A DNA stretch of 64,000 bases, taken from NCBI RefSeq assembly GCF_002929495.1, contig NZ_PJJJ01000027.1:94138-158137 (forward strand), given 5' to 3'. Made by a program: the position numbers and the translations under genes. Positions 36,624 to 45,737 of the stretch are shown here, in pieces. The notes under the pieces were generated by a model, which was not told the DNA's origin, ran no database searches, and saw nothing but the letters and a program-made list of their open reading frames with translations. The DNA is from Cryobacterium sp. Y82. GTDB lineage: Bacteria; Actinomycetota; Actinomycetes; Actinomycetales; Microbacteriaceae. How positions within the stretch are numbered: the first letter of the stretch is position 1; each line of letters starts with the position of its first letter.

Positions 36624-38120
36624 CTATCCCAGTCGCGATAGGACCGTTTTGATCAGCGGCCAGACACGTTCCACGGACTTGTGATTCACCCTCTCCGCGG
36701 AGGAATGCAGCGCCTGAAGCTCGGTGCCGATCGAGATAATATCGCCGACAGGCACCCTCCTGCTGAACATACCGAGCTCAAGAGAACACTGCGATACCTC
36801 GACGTTGGGCTCCTTGCCGAGCACGTCGCGGTAGGCCCCGGAGGCCGTAGCCAGGAGTTGGGATTCCGGACGATACGGGAACTCCGGAGCGTCGAGGCCG
36901 TAAAGTTCGCACACGACCCCACCGCCGGCTAGGGCGACGAGCGCCTGTACTCGCTCGATCAACTCGTGTTTCCGCGAGGTGAGGGCCGACGTGACCGTCG
37001 ACATCACGCGCGCACCTTCAGAAGTCGGCCGCAACGTTCCGACATTGTTTGACGTCTCTACGCGGCCGGGGACGTGCAGATTCCAGCTCACCACCCCATG
37101 AGGAATGAGGCGCAAAACGGATAAAAGGCGAAGCCCGGCGGCGCGTGAAAATGCAACATTGGGACGTATTGCAGCCTTCAGCTCGACACGAATGGCGGGG
37201 TCAGAAACCTCGTACTCTCTCTTGAGCTCTCCGTCCAGCTCGGCGATGAGCGCCTCGATCGAATCCGTGTCCGTGTCATTGAAAACTATGACAGCGGATG
37301 CATCGGCCGGGATCGCACTATTTTGAGCGCCTCCGAAAGGGTTGGCAATGCGCAACTCATGCGCGCCCGCCAGCCTGTGCACCGCGCGGGCCAGCACCTG
37401 CAGAGCGTTCGCCCGTTCCAGCTGAATGTCGAATTCGCAGTGACCACCATTGAGCCCGCGCACCTCCAGCGAGCGAGCCCGGGTCAAGGCCTCCGGTACC
37501 AATTCGAACTCGCCCGGGACATCGACAGTGAACGTCACGTCCCCGCTGCACCCCGCGAGGATCTCTTCGTCGGTTATCCAGTTGAAGTCAATCATGCGGC
37601 GCCCAGCAAGTTGCGCAACGTTGAACTGTCCGGCACCTACCTTTCCTTTCTCTTCCATGGCTGTAAGTACTGCCTCCAGCGGCGGATGAGGAATATCCTT
37701 CGAATCCAGCAGCGCGAGAATGTACGACACTCCGATTCCGTTGTCCGCCCCCAGAGACGTTCCCGTCGCCGAGATGTACTCGCCGTCGACGACGAGGTTC
37801 AGCGGTTGGTTCACGAAGTCGAATTCGATCCCTTCGGCTTTTTCGCAGACCATATCCAGGTGGCCGTGCAGGATCAGGGGCGCTGCCTTCTCGAGGCCTC
37901 CCTGTCCGGGCTTACGCACGAGAACGCAGTGCAGTTCGTCCTTGGTCGCCTCAAGTCCACGGGACCGCGCGAAATCCACGACCCAAGTGGCGACCTGTTC
38001 CTCGTTCCCTGACCCTCTCGGGATGCTGGTGAGCACTTCGAAGAATCGGAAAACCTCGCGGGGTTCGAGGTCTCTGAGCACGCCAGAGTTGGTTGCTTCC
38101 AGGACGTCCACTGCAGACAT
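36624..38120 (-). CDS. Aminoacyl-histidine dipeptidase-like M20 peptidase
   Basis: A 498-residue PepD-type (M20C) metallopeptidase. The metal site residues appear in LHGHLDMVCEK, SLGADNGIG, TAMEEKGKVGA and DEEILAGCSG; the C-terminal ligand region is LQALHSSAERVNH. AGAGGGA precedes the ATG. Typical enzymes cleave Xaa-His dipeptides in the cytosol. The classical motif around the paired Glu residues deviates (EEKGKVG), so specificity may differ. It is 19 bp downstream of a sugar-type ABC permease and seems to be the last gene of that operon, an unusual association. Confidence 0.88.
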   Translation of the reverse strand: MSAVDVLEATNSGVLRDLEPREVFRFFEVLTSIPRGSGNEEQVATWVVDFARSRGLEATKDELHCVLVRKPGQGGLEKAAPLILHGHLDMVCEKAEGIEFDFVNQPLNLVVDGEYISATGTSLGADNGIGVSYILALLDSKDIPHPPLEAVLTAMEEKGKVGAGQFNVAQLAGRRMIDFNWITDEEILAGCSGDVTFTVDVPGEFELVPEALTRARSLEVRGLNGGHCEFDIQLERANALQVLARAVHRLAGAHELRIANPFGGAQNSAIPADASAVIVFNDTDTDSIEALIAELDGELKREYEVSDPAIRVELKAAIRPNVAFSRAAGLRLLSVLRLIPHGVVSWNLHVPGRVETSNNVGTLRPTSEGARVMSTVTSALTSRKHELIERVQALVALAGGGVVCELYGLDAPEFPYRPESQLLATASGAYRDVLGKEPNVEVSQCSLELGMFSRRVPVGDIISIGTELQALHSSAERVNHKSVERVWPLIKTVLSRLG

Positions 38121-38139
38121 GTGTTATCCCTCTCGTTTG

Positions 38140-39159
38140 TTACTTGACAATGCTTGATTTGTTGCGGGACATCGTAAGGGCAACAACTCCGATGATGACC
38201 GCACCGTAGACCAAACTTTGAGCTTGAGCGTCGATGCCGACGGCGGTCGTCGCGATAGGAACGAGGGCAACGGTCAGCGCTCCGAAAATTACTGTGAGCG
38301 GGTTGACTACACCCCCAGAGATTGACGTGCCTCCGATCAGGGCTGCGGCGATAGCGGGAAGCAGAAGGTCGCTGCCGAGGCCCGTGGGCGACGCAGAACC
38401 CGCCTGCGCGATGATCGCGATGCCGGCAAGTCCGGCGGCGAACCCAGAGAGAGCGAAGGCCAGCACCTTAAGCGAGCGAGTTCGGACCGCAGAGAAGATC
38501 GCGGCAGACTCGTTCTTCCCGATGGCCGTCATCCCTCGGCCTACGCGGGTGTAGCGCAGAAGTACCCAGAGAGCGACCGCAAGGAGCACGCCCATCCAGA
38601 ACGTCATCGGCACATTCGCGATTCCGCTTTCATACAAAGAGTGAACGCCCTCCCCGTTGCTGGAGACATACACGGTCGTGCGGCCGCTGGCCACGAGCGC
38701 GACGGCCTGAAAGATTCCCAGCGTGCCGAGTGTCAGCGCAAAGGACGGTACCTGCGCATAGGCGAGGATCAAACCGTTCACGGCTCCGAAAGCCGTGGTG
38801 GCAAGGAGAACGATCAGCGGCGACAGACCCGCTACGGGCCCGAGCGTGAGCGCAAGCAGGATTGCACCCAACAGGCCAATCGCGGCATTCGACAGGTCGA
38901 TCGACCCGATGTTGAGCACCATTGCCTGCCCGAGGGCCAGCAGGAGAATAGGGGCCGACGACGACGCGATTATCGCTAATCCTCCTCCCCCGATGAAAGC
39001 TGGCGTGAGGAGCGCAACGACAAGGAGTATCGCGAGGAAGATGACGATCGGGCCAATGGCATGCCAGCCTCCGATGCGCTTCACGGACGGCAACTTAGCG
39101 CGCGCGGGAACGGGGACGGGGACGGCAGTCTTAGTCGTCTCGTTGTCAATCTTGGACAT
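38140..39159 (-). CDS. Ribose-type ABC transporter permease (second permease)
   Basis: A 339-residue RbsC-family membrane protein with a hydrophilic 30-residue N-terminus, many hydrophobic segments, and the family motif MVLNIGSIDLSNAAIGLLGA. The conserved ALIGGTSISGGVVNPL loop lies towards the C-terminus. Its ATG overlaps the ATPase stop (ATGA). The operon encodes two different permeases, implying a heterodimeric channel. Confidence 0.92.
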   Translation of the reverse strand: MSKIDNETTKTAVPVPVPARAKLPSVKRIGGWHAIGPIVIFLAILLVVALLTPAFIGGGGLAIIASSSAPILLLALGQAMVLNIGSIDLSNAAIGLLGAILLALTLGPVAGLSPLIVLLATTAFGAVNGLILAYAQVPSFALTLGTLGIFQAVALVASGRTTVYVSSNGEGVHSLYESGIANVPMTFWMGVLLAVALWVLLRYTRVGRGMTAIGKNESAAIFSAVRTRSLKVLAFALSGFAAGLAGIAIIAQAGSASPTGLGSDLLLPAIAAALIGGTSISGGVVNPLTVIFGALTVALVPIATTAVGIDAQAQSLVYGAVIIGVVALTMSRNKSSIVK

Positions 39160-40694
39160 CAGAGCATCCTTTCGAGCAGGTCCAGGGTGGCGGGATTGTC
39201 GTGCCCAAGATCGAAGACGCCTGAGATCCGACCGTCTCGCATCACGACGATGTCGTCGGCGATGTTCAATGCTTCGTCGATCGTGTCGGGAATGAGGATG
39301 ATCGCGGCCCCGTCATCGCATGCCGACCGGATTTGCGCATTGACTGTTTCGGCCGCACCTGGATCAAGGCCTCGGAGCGGGTGGTCCAGTACAAGCGCCT
39401 TCAGGTGCGTCGAGTTCAACCACTTGGCGAGAACGACCTTCTGCTGGTTGCCACCAGAAAAGTCCTGCAGCATATGTTCCGGCTCGCGAGGTCGGATGTC
39501 CAGCTTCTCAAACCACATGCGTGCCAGAGACCTTCTGCGATGGGGGAGCTCAAACGGCCCGAGAGCTGCAGAGCCGGGATGCGTGAGCGTGATGTTCTGA
39601 TCGGCCGGCATTTCCCCCACCATTCCCTCAGTCTTGCGTTCTGCGGGGACGTAGCCCACACCGAGGGCAACGGCCTTCTTGATGGACAGGTGGCGCCCGG
39701 AGTAGCCCGCAATCGAGAATGATCCGGAATCGAAGCCTTCGGCCCCAAATATCGCTCGCGCCACGGACTCGCGGCCTGAGCCGCTGGTACCCAGAATGGC
39801 CAGGACACGGCCGGGGTAGGCATTGATCGACACATCTGTATATTCGCCCGCCCGACTGAGGTCGTGGGTCGAGATGATTGGACTGCTCTCCGGCTCAATA
39901 CCGCGCCGACTTCGAAGGGCGGCGTGAGTCTCACGACCGACCATGAGGCGGAATAGCTCGTCTTCGGTCACGTCATCGACGGGGCGGTCGGCGATCAATT
40001 CACCATCGCGCATGACGACGACGCGATCGCAAATGCGCATAACCTCGTCGAGTCGGTGCGAGACGAAGATCACCGAGCCGATGTCGCGAAGCTTGGAGAT
40101 TTCCCTCTCCAGGATCGCGGTCTCCGTCCTCTCCAAAATCGCTGTCGGTTCGTCGAGGATCACGAGAGGAGTCGTGTGACTGGCGGCACTCACCCGGATC
40201 GCCCGTGCGATCTCAACCATCTGCCGATCAACGAACGATAGATCGCTGACTCGCGTCTTGGGATCCAGGTGCGATCCGATGAGGTCGAGGGCCTTTGCCG
40301 CGTCCGCGTAGAGGCGCCGCCAGTTGTACAGCCCGAGTCGATTGACACCGCCCCGGCCGATCGGGGTGTTGACCTCAATGTTCTCGGCAATAGTGAGGTT
40401 CGTGAATAGTGATTGCTCTTGGTGAACGACCCCGATCCCCGCGCGCAGGGCATCGGCTGGTCCGCGGAACTGGACTGCCTGCCCGTTTACCGCGATTGTT
40501 CCTTCGTCGTGGCGATAGTTGCCCGAGAGGATCTTCAGCAGCGTGGACTTGCCCGCGCCGTTCTCGCCGATGAGTCCAATGACCTGACCGGATTGGATAC
40601 TCAGGGACACGCCCCGAACGGCACGATTAGATCCAAAGCTCTTGGAGACACCGTCGAGGTGAAGTACTGCAGGAGGTGCGGTCACGTCGCTCAC
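39159..40694 (-). CDS. Ribose-type ABC transporter ATP-binding protein (tandem domains)
   Basis: A 511-residue RbsA-like ATPase with two nucleotide-binding domains. I start it at the GTG at 40694, which overlaps the upstream permease stop (GTGA). Domain 1 has GENGAGKSTLLKI and LDEPTAILE. Domain 2 has a degenerate P-loop (GTSGSGRESVAR), the signature SGGNQQKVVLAKW, and LVLDHPLRGLD, in which the usual Glu after the Walker B Asp is His. Thus only one composite site is likely to hydrolyse ATP, more strongly degenerate than usual in this family. Confidence 0.92.
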   Translation of the reverse strand: MSDVTAPPAVLHLDGVSKSFGSNRAVRGVSLSIQSGQVIGLIGENGAGKSTLLKILSGNYRHDEGTIAVNGQAVQFRGPADALRAGIGVVHQEQSLFTNLTIAENIEVNTPIGRGGVNRLGLYNWRRLYADAAKALDLIGSHLDPKTRVSDLSFVDRQMVEIARAIRVSAASHTTPLVILDEPTAILERTETAILEREISKLRDIGSVIFVSHRLDEVMRICDRVVVMRDGELIADRPVDDVTEDELFRLMVGRETHAALRSRRGIEPESSPIISTHDLSRAGEYTDVSINAYPGRVLAILGTSGSGRESVARAIFGAEGFDSGSFSIAGYSGRHLSIKKAVALGVGYVPAERKTEGMVGEMPADQNITLTHPGSAALGPFELPHRRRSLARMWFEKLDIRPREPEHMLQDFSGGNQQKVVLAKWLNSTHLKALVLDHPLRGLDPGAAETVNAQIRSACDDGAAIILIPDTIDEALNIADDIVVMRDGRISGVFDLGHDNPATLDLLERML

Positions 40695-41740
40695 TTTGCC
40701 ACCCGCAATCTGTCGCGCTGCGACCACGCGGCGAACACAATGGCTGCGACCAGTATCGCGCCGGTAACGGCCGACTGATAGCTCGACTCAACACCGGAGA
40801 GAATGAGTCCGTTGTTGAGGATCGTCAGGAGGAATACGCCCAATACTGTGCGCAGGATCCCTCCTTTTCCGCCGCTGAGGTGAGTTCCTCCGATGACAAC
40901 TGCGGGGATGACGATGAAAAGCACTCCGGAGCCGACAGTGGGCGACCCGATGTCGAGTTGAACAGTGGCGAGGATACCGCCGAGGCCACTCAGCACGGCG
41001 GCGATGGCAAAGACGGCGACCTTGACACGGAAAGCGGGGAGGCCCGCCGAGCGAACGATCGTCTCGCTGTTTCCAATCGCGAGGGTCACGCGGCCGATCC
41101 GAGTGCTGCGTAGAACGAGTATGCCGAGGCCAATGACGAGCAGCGCCACCCAGAAGGAGTTGGGAAGCCCCAAACTAATTCGCGAGGTCCAGCCTTTCAG
41201 CCCCTCGTCCTCAAGACGAGGGAGAAGGTCGGTTCCATAGAGCATGGTGGCGATTCCCAGGCCGACGTACCACATCCCCAGAGTGACGATGAATGAGGGA
41301 ACTTTCAGTGCGGTGAAAATGAGGCCGCTGGCGACTCCGAGCAGGAGGGCCACGCCGAGCGCGATAACCCAAGCCCATGGCCCAAGGTCCACTCCTCCGC
41401 GCGAGTTGGCACTGAGGAGGATCCAGGTCATTCCGGTTGCCCCCATGACTCCCTCGACGGACAAGTCGATGGATCCAAGAAGGATGACCAAGGTCGCTCC
41501 CACGGCAACGATCAAGGGAATAGCGGACTGCGTCAGTATGTTTTGAACGTTGGATGCGGTCAGAAAACGTTCATTGAGTAGGGAAAAAACACCGATAAGG
41601 ACGGCGAGAGCCACGAGTAAGCTCAATGGCTCGGCGAGACTTCGGAAACGAGCGCGACGCTCGATACCGGACTCGCGGATTCTGATCGCGGTGGTGGTTA
41701 TCCCGCCCGCGCCCTGTTCCGACAAGACTTTGTTAACCAT
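40691..41740 (-). CDS. Ribose-type ABC transporter permease (first permease)
   Basis: A 349-residue RbsC-family permease. GAGGAGAG precedes the ATG. The family motif LVILLGSIDLSVEGVMG is present, as is VVIGGTHLSGGKGGI near the end. It is encoded directly after the binding protein and a 15-bp stem hairpin, and overlaps the ATPase gene by 4 bp. Confidence 0.92.
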   Translation of the reverse strand: MVNKVLSEQGAGGITTTAIRIRESGIERRARFRSLAEPLSLLVALAVLIGVFSLLNERFLTASNVQNILTQSAIPLIVAVGATLVILLGSIDLSVEGVMGATGMTWILLSANSRGGVDLGPWAWVIALGVALLLGVASGLIFTALKVPSFIVTLGMWYVGLGIATMLYGTDLLPRLEDEGLKGWTSRISLGLPNSFWVALLVIGLGILVLRSTRIGRVTLAIGNSETIVRSAGLPAFRVKVAVFAIAAVLSGLGGILATVQLDIGSPTVGSGVLFIVIPAVVIGGTHLSGGKGGILRTVLGVFLLTILNNGLILSGVESSYQSAVTGAILVAAIVFAAWSQRDRLRVAK

Positions 41741-41785
41741 GAGAACTCTCCTCGCAGATACCGATCACATAATGGTGATGTGCCT

Positions 41786-41820
41786 GATCCGGCCCTCGTC
41801 GATCAGACGAGGGCCGGATC
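41786..41820 (-). terminator. Intra-operon hairpin after the binding-protein gene
   Basis: GATCCGGCCCTCGTC (41786-41800) and GACGAGGGCCGGATC (41806-41820) form a perfect 15-bp stem with a 5-nt loop. It lies 14 bp past the binding-protein stop and 45 bp before the permease start. There is no T-tract, so partial termination or 3' mRNA protection, favouring high binding-protein levels, is more likely than full termination. Confidence 0.75.
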
Positions 41821-41834
41821 CAATAGCCGTGATG

Positions 41835-42989
41835 TTACGGCTTGGGCATTACTTCGGGTCCACCGCCGCCGGTGAGGGTGGCCGGCTCAGTGTCCCACGG
41901 GCCATTCTCGACAAGCTGGTCGACGAAATCAGCTGCAGCGGTGGGGCTGTCGTACTTCAGGTAGTCATCGAGGGTGTCGGGCGTTACACACTTGATATCA
42001 AAGAAGCTCGTACGCTTTTCCTTCGGCAGTTCAGACGGGACGATTTCTCCCGTAGCCGCCAGGTAAGCCGTGTACAGACCAATGGCGGAAGCCATGTAGC
42101 CACGGTGGAAGGTTTCCCCGACGATGGCGTTGTTGCCGTAGCCCTCTTTCATCATGGCCACCGTGTCGGGATACAGGCCATCGGAAGCGAACTTCACCTT
42201 GTCCAGCAGACCTGCGTCGTCGAAGGCCTGGATCGCGCCAAGCTGCATGCCGTCATCGGCACTCCACACGCCATTGATTTGATCCCCGTACTTCGCGATC
42301 AGATCTTTTGCATTCTGGTTGGCGAGCTGCGGGTCCCAGTTTGACGGCTGGTTCTCGAGAATCTTGATCCCGGGGTAGTTTTCACGCATTTCAGCCTCAA
42401 AGCCCGCGACACGCGTCTGGCTCGTCGTGCTGTCCTGGACGCCAGGGAACATGATGACGTTGCCCTTGCCGCCGAGCGCATCACCGATCGCCTTTGCGTT
42501 GCAGCGGCCCGAGTCGACGCCGGGGTGCTTCTGGAAGGCTACGAAATTATCGCCCGAGTCCCAAGGCTCGAAGTTGTCCGGCTTGTTCCACCAGATCGAT
42601 ACGTAGCCACCGGCACGCTTCACAGCGTCCACGATCGTCGGGGTGTCCGAGCTCGCTACGGTGTTGACGAACATCACGACCTTTTTGCCCTGAGCCAAAA
42701 TTGCCTGGATCTTCGAGATTTCAGTCTGCGACGAGCCCTGGGAGTCGATGATCTCCAGCGGAATGTCGAGCTTTTTGGAAAGTGCCTTCGCTCCCTCAAT
42801 GTTGGCGATGAAGTAGGGGTTGGTGGTGTTGATGACGGATGCAACGAGGACTAGGTCCTCCTTTGCAATCGGCCCGGAGGAGCCAGCGGCGGTTCCCCCC
42901 GCGGTCGACGTGCACCCGGCGAGCGCGAGCGCAGCGACAGCCGCGAATGCGGCAAGGCGGAGCGCGCCACGTTTGTTTTTAAGAGACAT
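41835..42989 (-). CDS. Ribose-type substrate-binding lipoprotein
   Basis: A 384-residue RbsB-like (Peripla_BP_4) binding protein with signal peptide and lipobox (LALAGC); AAGGAG lies 8 nt before the ATG. Characteristic segments include INTTNPYFIANIEGAKAL and GVWSADDGMQLGAIQAFDDAG. It is first in an operon followed by permease, ATPase, second permease and dipeptidase. The ligand is unknown. A TATTCAGT element lies about 50 bp upstream. Confidence 0.92.
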   Translation of the reverse strand: MSLKNKRGALRLAAFAAVAALALAGCTSTAGGTAAGSSGPIAKEDLVLVASVINTTNPYFIANIEGAKALSKKLDIPLEIIDSQGSSQTEISKIQAILAQGKKVVMFVNTVASSDTPTIVDAVKRAGGYVSIWWNKPDNFEPWDSGDNFVAFQKHPGVDSGRCNAKAIGDALGGKGNVIMFPGVQDSTTSQTRVAGFEAEMRENYPGIKILENQPSNWDPQLANQNAKDLIAKYGDQINGVWSADDGMQLGAIQAFDDAGLLDKVKFASDGLYPDTVAMMKEGYGNNAIVGETFHRGYMASAIGLYTAYLAATGEIVPSELPKEKRTSFFDIKCVTPDTLDDYLKYDSPTAAADFVDQLVENGPWDTEPATLTGGGGPEVMPKP

Positions 42990-43040
42990 CGTTGACTCCT
43001 TGATGGTGGGTAAGGCTTGAATTTAGGTCGGTTGCATTTT

Positions 43041-43068
43041 TATTCAGTGACTCATTTTTGATTCACTG
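43041..43068. promoter_or_regulatory. TATTCAGT element with inverted repeat upstream of binding-protein gene
   Basis: TATTCAGT at 43041-43048 starts a region in which CAGTGA (43045-43050) and TCACTG (43063-43068) form an inverted repeat. The same octamer, in the same orientation relative to the gene, occurs before the epoxide hydrolase gene (44445) and the second ribose-type operon (62609). A shared regulator is likely. Confidence 0.55.
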
Positions 43069-43165
43069 TGAGTGATAGGGGAATCATACGCACGTACGCA
43101 CGAGGATTTCCCCGGATAGCCCACTCGTGACCGATTCGTTACGATTCGGCACCGAAGGTCGTGCT

Positions 43166-44401
43166 TCAGCTCAAGGATCGAAAGAAATCCTGAACGTCTT
43201 TGACGTAGACCTCCGGTTCCTCCAGGGGAGCAAAGTGGCCACCACTGCTGTGAACCCGGTACTGCTTGAGGTTGAAATACTTTTCCGTCCAGGTCTTCGG
43301 AGGCTTGTAAATCTCTCCCGGGTAGATCGAGACCGCCGTCGGCACCCCGACGACCGGGAAGCGGTTATGACTCGGCGTCCAGGGATTTCCGCGGCACTCC
43401 CAGTAGTAGCGGGCTGACGTCCCGCCCGTGCCCGTGAGGAAGTACACCGCGGCGGTCGTGACCAGATCTTCCTTGGGCCAGACGTTCTCGAATGCTTTGG
43501 TGCCACTGCCACGTTCCGCGAGTCCCCAGAAGTACCGCTTTTCGGTGATCCAGGCCAGTTGGGCGGCCGGTGAGTCGGTGACGAGAGCCGCGAGTGTCTG
43601 TGGCTTCGTCAATTGGAGCTCGCCGTAGCCGCTTTCATTCTCAACGAACAACTTGCCGCGATCAAACCACCCGTCTTCTTCAGCGGAGTATTCGCTCGCC
43701 GCCGGCAGTCCCAAGGCAGCGTCGTACTCGACGCCATCGGGCTGGTCGGGGTGTTCCGCTAGGTAGTGCGACATCTGGGCGGGAAAGTGCGTGTAAACGC
43801 CGATGACGTCTGTTTCATACTTGTGACCGTGCTGTTGGGCGATCAGCGCTCCCCAGTCGCCCCCTGCGGTGGCGTAACGGTCGTAACCGAGGGCCTGCGT
43901 CATGAGGACGTTCTCGAGATCGGCGGTTTTCCAGAAATTCCAGCCCGTCTCAGCCAGTGGTGAGGAGAACCCGTAGCCGGGCAGGGAGATCAGAACCACG
44001 TCAAACGAATCGGATTCCTGGCCGCCGAATTTCACCGGATCGGTCAGAGGCTCGATAATTTTGCGGACGTCCCAGAAAGTCCAGGGCCAGCCGTGGTGCA
44101 GAAGCAGCGGCTTTGGATTCGATCCCTTGCCGCGCACGTGGATGAAGTGTAGGGGAACGCCCATCAGGTCGACCTTGAAGTGTGGCAGCTCGTTCATACG
44201 GCGCTCCACATCGCGCCAGTCATACTCGTTGATCCAGTAGTCGATGAGCGTACGGTGATACTCAGTGTTGTAGCCGTAGCGCCAATCCTCGTTTGCGAAG
44301 TCTTGAGGAAATCGGGTCCGCTTCAGCCGCTCCATCATGTCGTCAAGATCTGCGTCGGGGATGCGGATCTCGTACGGACGAACATCGAACGAATTCGACA
44401 A
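43166..44401 (-). CDS. Epoxide hydrolase, alpha/beta-hydrolase fold with EHN domain
   Basis: A 411-residue enzyme. I start it at a TTG (44401) because a perfect AAGGAGGT lies 6 nt upstream; the longer ATG frame covers promoter DNA. The N-terminal EHN domain (about 5-110, FDVRPYEIRIPDADLDDM) is followed by the hydrolase fold: oxyanion HGWP, nucleophile Asp182 in GGDWG, and His389 in GGHFAPLEEPE. This family resembles microsomal epoxide hydrolase and opens epoxides to diols. The gene has its own promoter with a TATTCAGT element and faces away from a BKACE gene. Confidence 0.88.
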   Translation of the reverse strand: MSNSFDVRPYEIRIPDADLDDMMERLKRTRFPQDFANEDWRYGYNTEYHRTLIDYWINEYDWRDVERRMNELPHFKVDLMGVPLHFIHVRGKGSNPKPLLLHHGWPWTFWDVRKIIEPLTDPVKFGGQESDSFDVVLISLPGYGFSSPLAETGWNFWKTADLENVLMTQALGYDRYATAGGDWGALIAQQHGHKYETDVIGVYTHFPAQMSHYLAEHPDQPDGVEYDAALGLPAASEYSAEEDGWFDRGKLFVENESGYGELQLTKPQTLAALVTDSPAAQLAWITEKRYFWGLAERGSGTKAFENVWPKEDLVTTAAVYFLTGTGGTSARYYWECRGNPWTPSHNRFPVVGVPTAVSIYPGEIYKPPKTWTEKYFNLKQYRVHSSGGHFAPLEEPEVYVKDVQDFFRSLS

Positions 44402-44770
44402 TGTAGAACCTCCTTGTTCCGTGTCGCACACAGGTAGAACTTTATATTCAGTACCTGAGTGTATATTCATGTTATATCCCAGATAGGGATGCGTGTCAAC
44501 GAATCGCGCGAGCTCAGAAGACTTCCCGCGCAGCGGCTCATTGACTCTCATCGCTGAATCTGTGCCGTTCACGCCGGTGCCAAAAATAGTAATCCGGGAA
44601 AAGCTTTGATATCGCCCGGGCATCCGACGCTGTTCAGGTGGCGTGCCGGTTCACGTTGCGCTACGGAAGCTGCGCTATAGTCTGCGCGCAGGGTCCGAAT
44701 GTCGTGGTCCGGTTTCGCCGAATGAGTTGATCGCTGCGAATGCAGCCATTACGAGAAGGAGAAGTGAACC
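44402..44770. promoter_or_regulatory. Divergent promoter region of epoxide hydrolase and BKACE genes
   Basis: The 369-bp region carries TATTCAGT at 44445-44452, followed by CTGA (a TCAG-TAC-CTGA inverted repeat), then a second TATATTCA at 44462-44469. The octamer lies 43 bp from the epoxide hydrolase start, like its copies at 43041 and 62609. The right half is unassigned apart from the AAGGAG site for the BKACE gene. Confidence 0.5.
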
Positions 44771-45718
44771 ATGGGCACTGGCCTCGACAAGTACGCAGAT
44801 ATGAAGCCACACTGGGATTACCCGGTCATCATTGAGTCGCACATCAATGGGATTCGCACGAAAGAAATGAACCCGAACACCCCGATTTCCTATGACGAGA
44901 TCGCGGAAGACGCGATCCGTTGTTGGGAGGCGGGAGCCGGCGCGATCCACGCCCACAACACCAGTTTCGATCTCATGGGCGAAGACGCATTCAAGGACTA
45001 CATGCGCACCTGGGACCAGGTATTGCGGAAGCACCCGGACATTACCTGGTATCCCACCACCTGTAATAACCTTCGCCTCAAAGGCGACGAGAACGGGCTG
45101 CAGCACGTTCCCTTCCTTATCGAAAAGGCAAACGTTCGGATCGCCTGTGTCGATACCGGACTCACGCTTTTTGCTACAGAAACGGACGCCGAGGGCTACC
45201 TCATTGGCCCCGAATTCGGATTCAATTACGAGCGCGTTGGCAGCCAAATCAAGATGCTGCGTGATTACGGCTCACCGATGGTCTTCGGCGTCTATGAGCC
45301 AGGGCACCTTCGCCACGCCATGCACTATGTCAACAACGGGCTTTCCACGCCCGGCTCTATGTGGGATTTCTACCTCATCGGAGACTATGGCCTCACCGCT
45401 AAGGATCCCATCGGGACGAACGGCATGAAGCCGAGTCTTGAGAGCTTGTACTACTACCTCTGGATGATTGAGGAAGCAAAGGTGAAGCACCCGTGGTACA
45501 TCTCTATCTGGGGCCAGGGGGCACTCGACGACACCTCGATCCTCCGCAGGGCGATCGAACTTGGGGGCCACATCAAGACTGGGTTGGAGTTGTTCTATGA
45601 CCCGGCCCGCAACCCCACGAACCTTGAGCTACTTCAGCAAGCCCAGGAGATCGCGCGAGAGGTGGGTCGCCCCATAGCGACACCTGACGAGGCTAGAGCG
45701 CTCTACAACATCCGGTAA
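44771..45718 (+). CDS. BKACE family (DUF849) beta-keto acid cleavage enzyme
   Basis: A 315-residue TIM-barrel enzyme. The family condenses a beta-keto acid with acetyl-CoA, giving acetoacetate and a new acyl-CoA. The zinc-binding motif is HAHN (His60, His62), with Glu22 (IIESHING) near the active site and GIYEP-like VYEPGHL and WGQGAL segments. AAGGAGAAG precedes the ATG. It is divergent from the epoxide hydrolase gene and convergent with the lipoate-ligase-like gene. The beta-keto acid it uses is not evident. Confidence 0.85.
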   Translation: MGTGLDKYADMKPHWDYPVIIESHINGIRTKEMNPNTPISYDEIAEDAIRCWEAGAGAIHAHNTSFDLMGEDAFKDYMRTWDQVLRKHPDITWYPTTCNNLRLKGDENGLQHVPFLIEKANVRIACVDTGLTLFATETDAEGYLIGPEFGFNYERVGSQIKMLRDYGSPMVFGVYEPGHLRHAMHYVNNGLSTPGSMWDFYLIGDYGLTAKDPIGTNGMKPSLESLYYYLWMIEEAKVKHPWYISIWGQGALDDTSILRRAIELGGHIKTGLELFYDPARNPTNLELLQQAQEIAREVGRPIATPDEARALYNIR

Positions 45719-45737
45719 CCTGCGCCCGTCACCCAAC

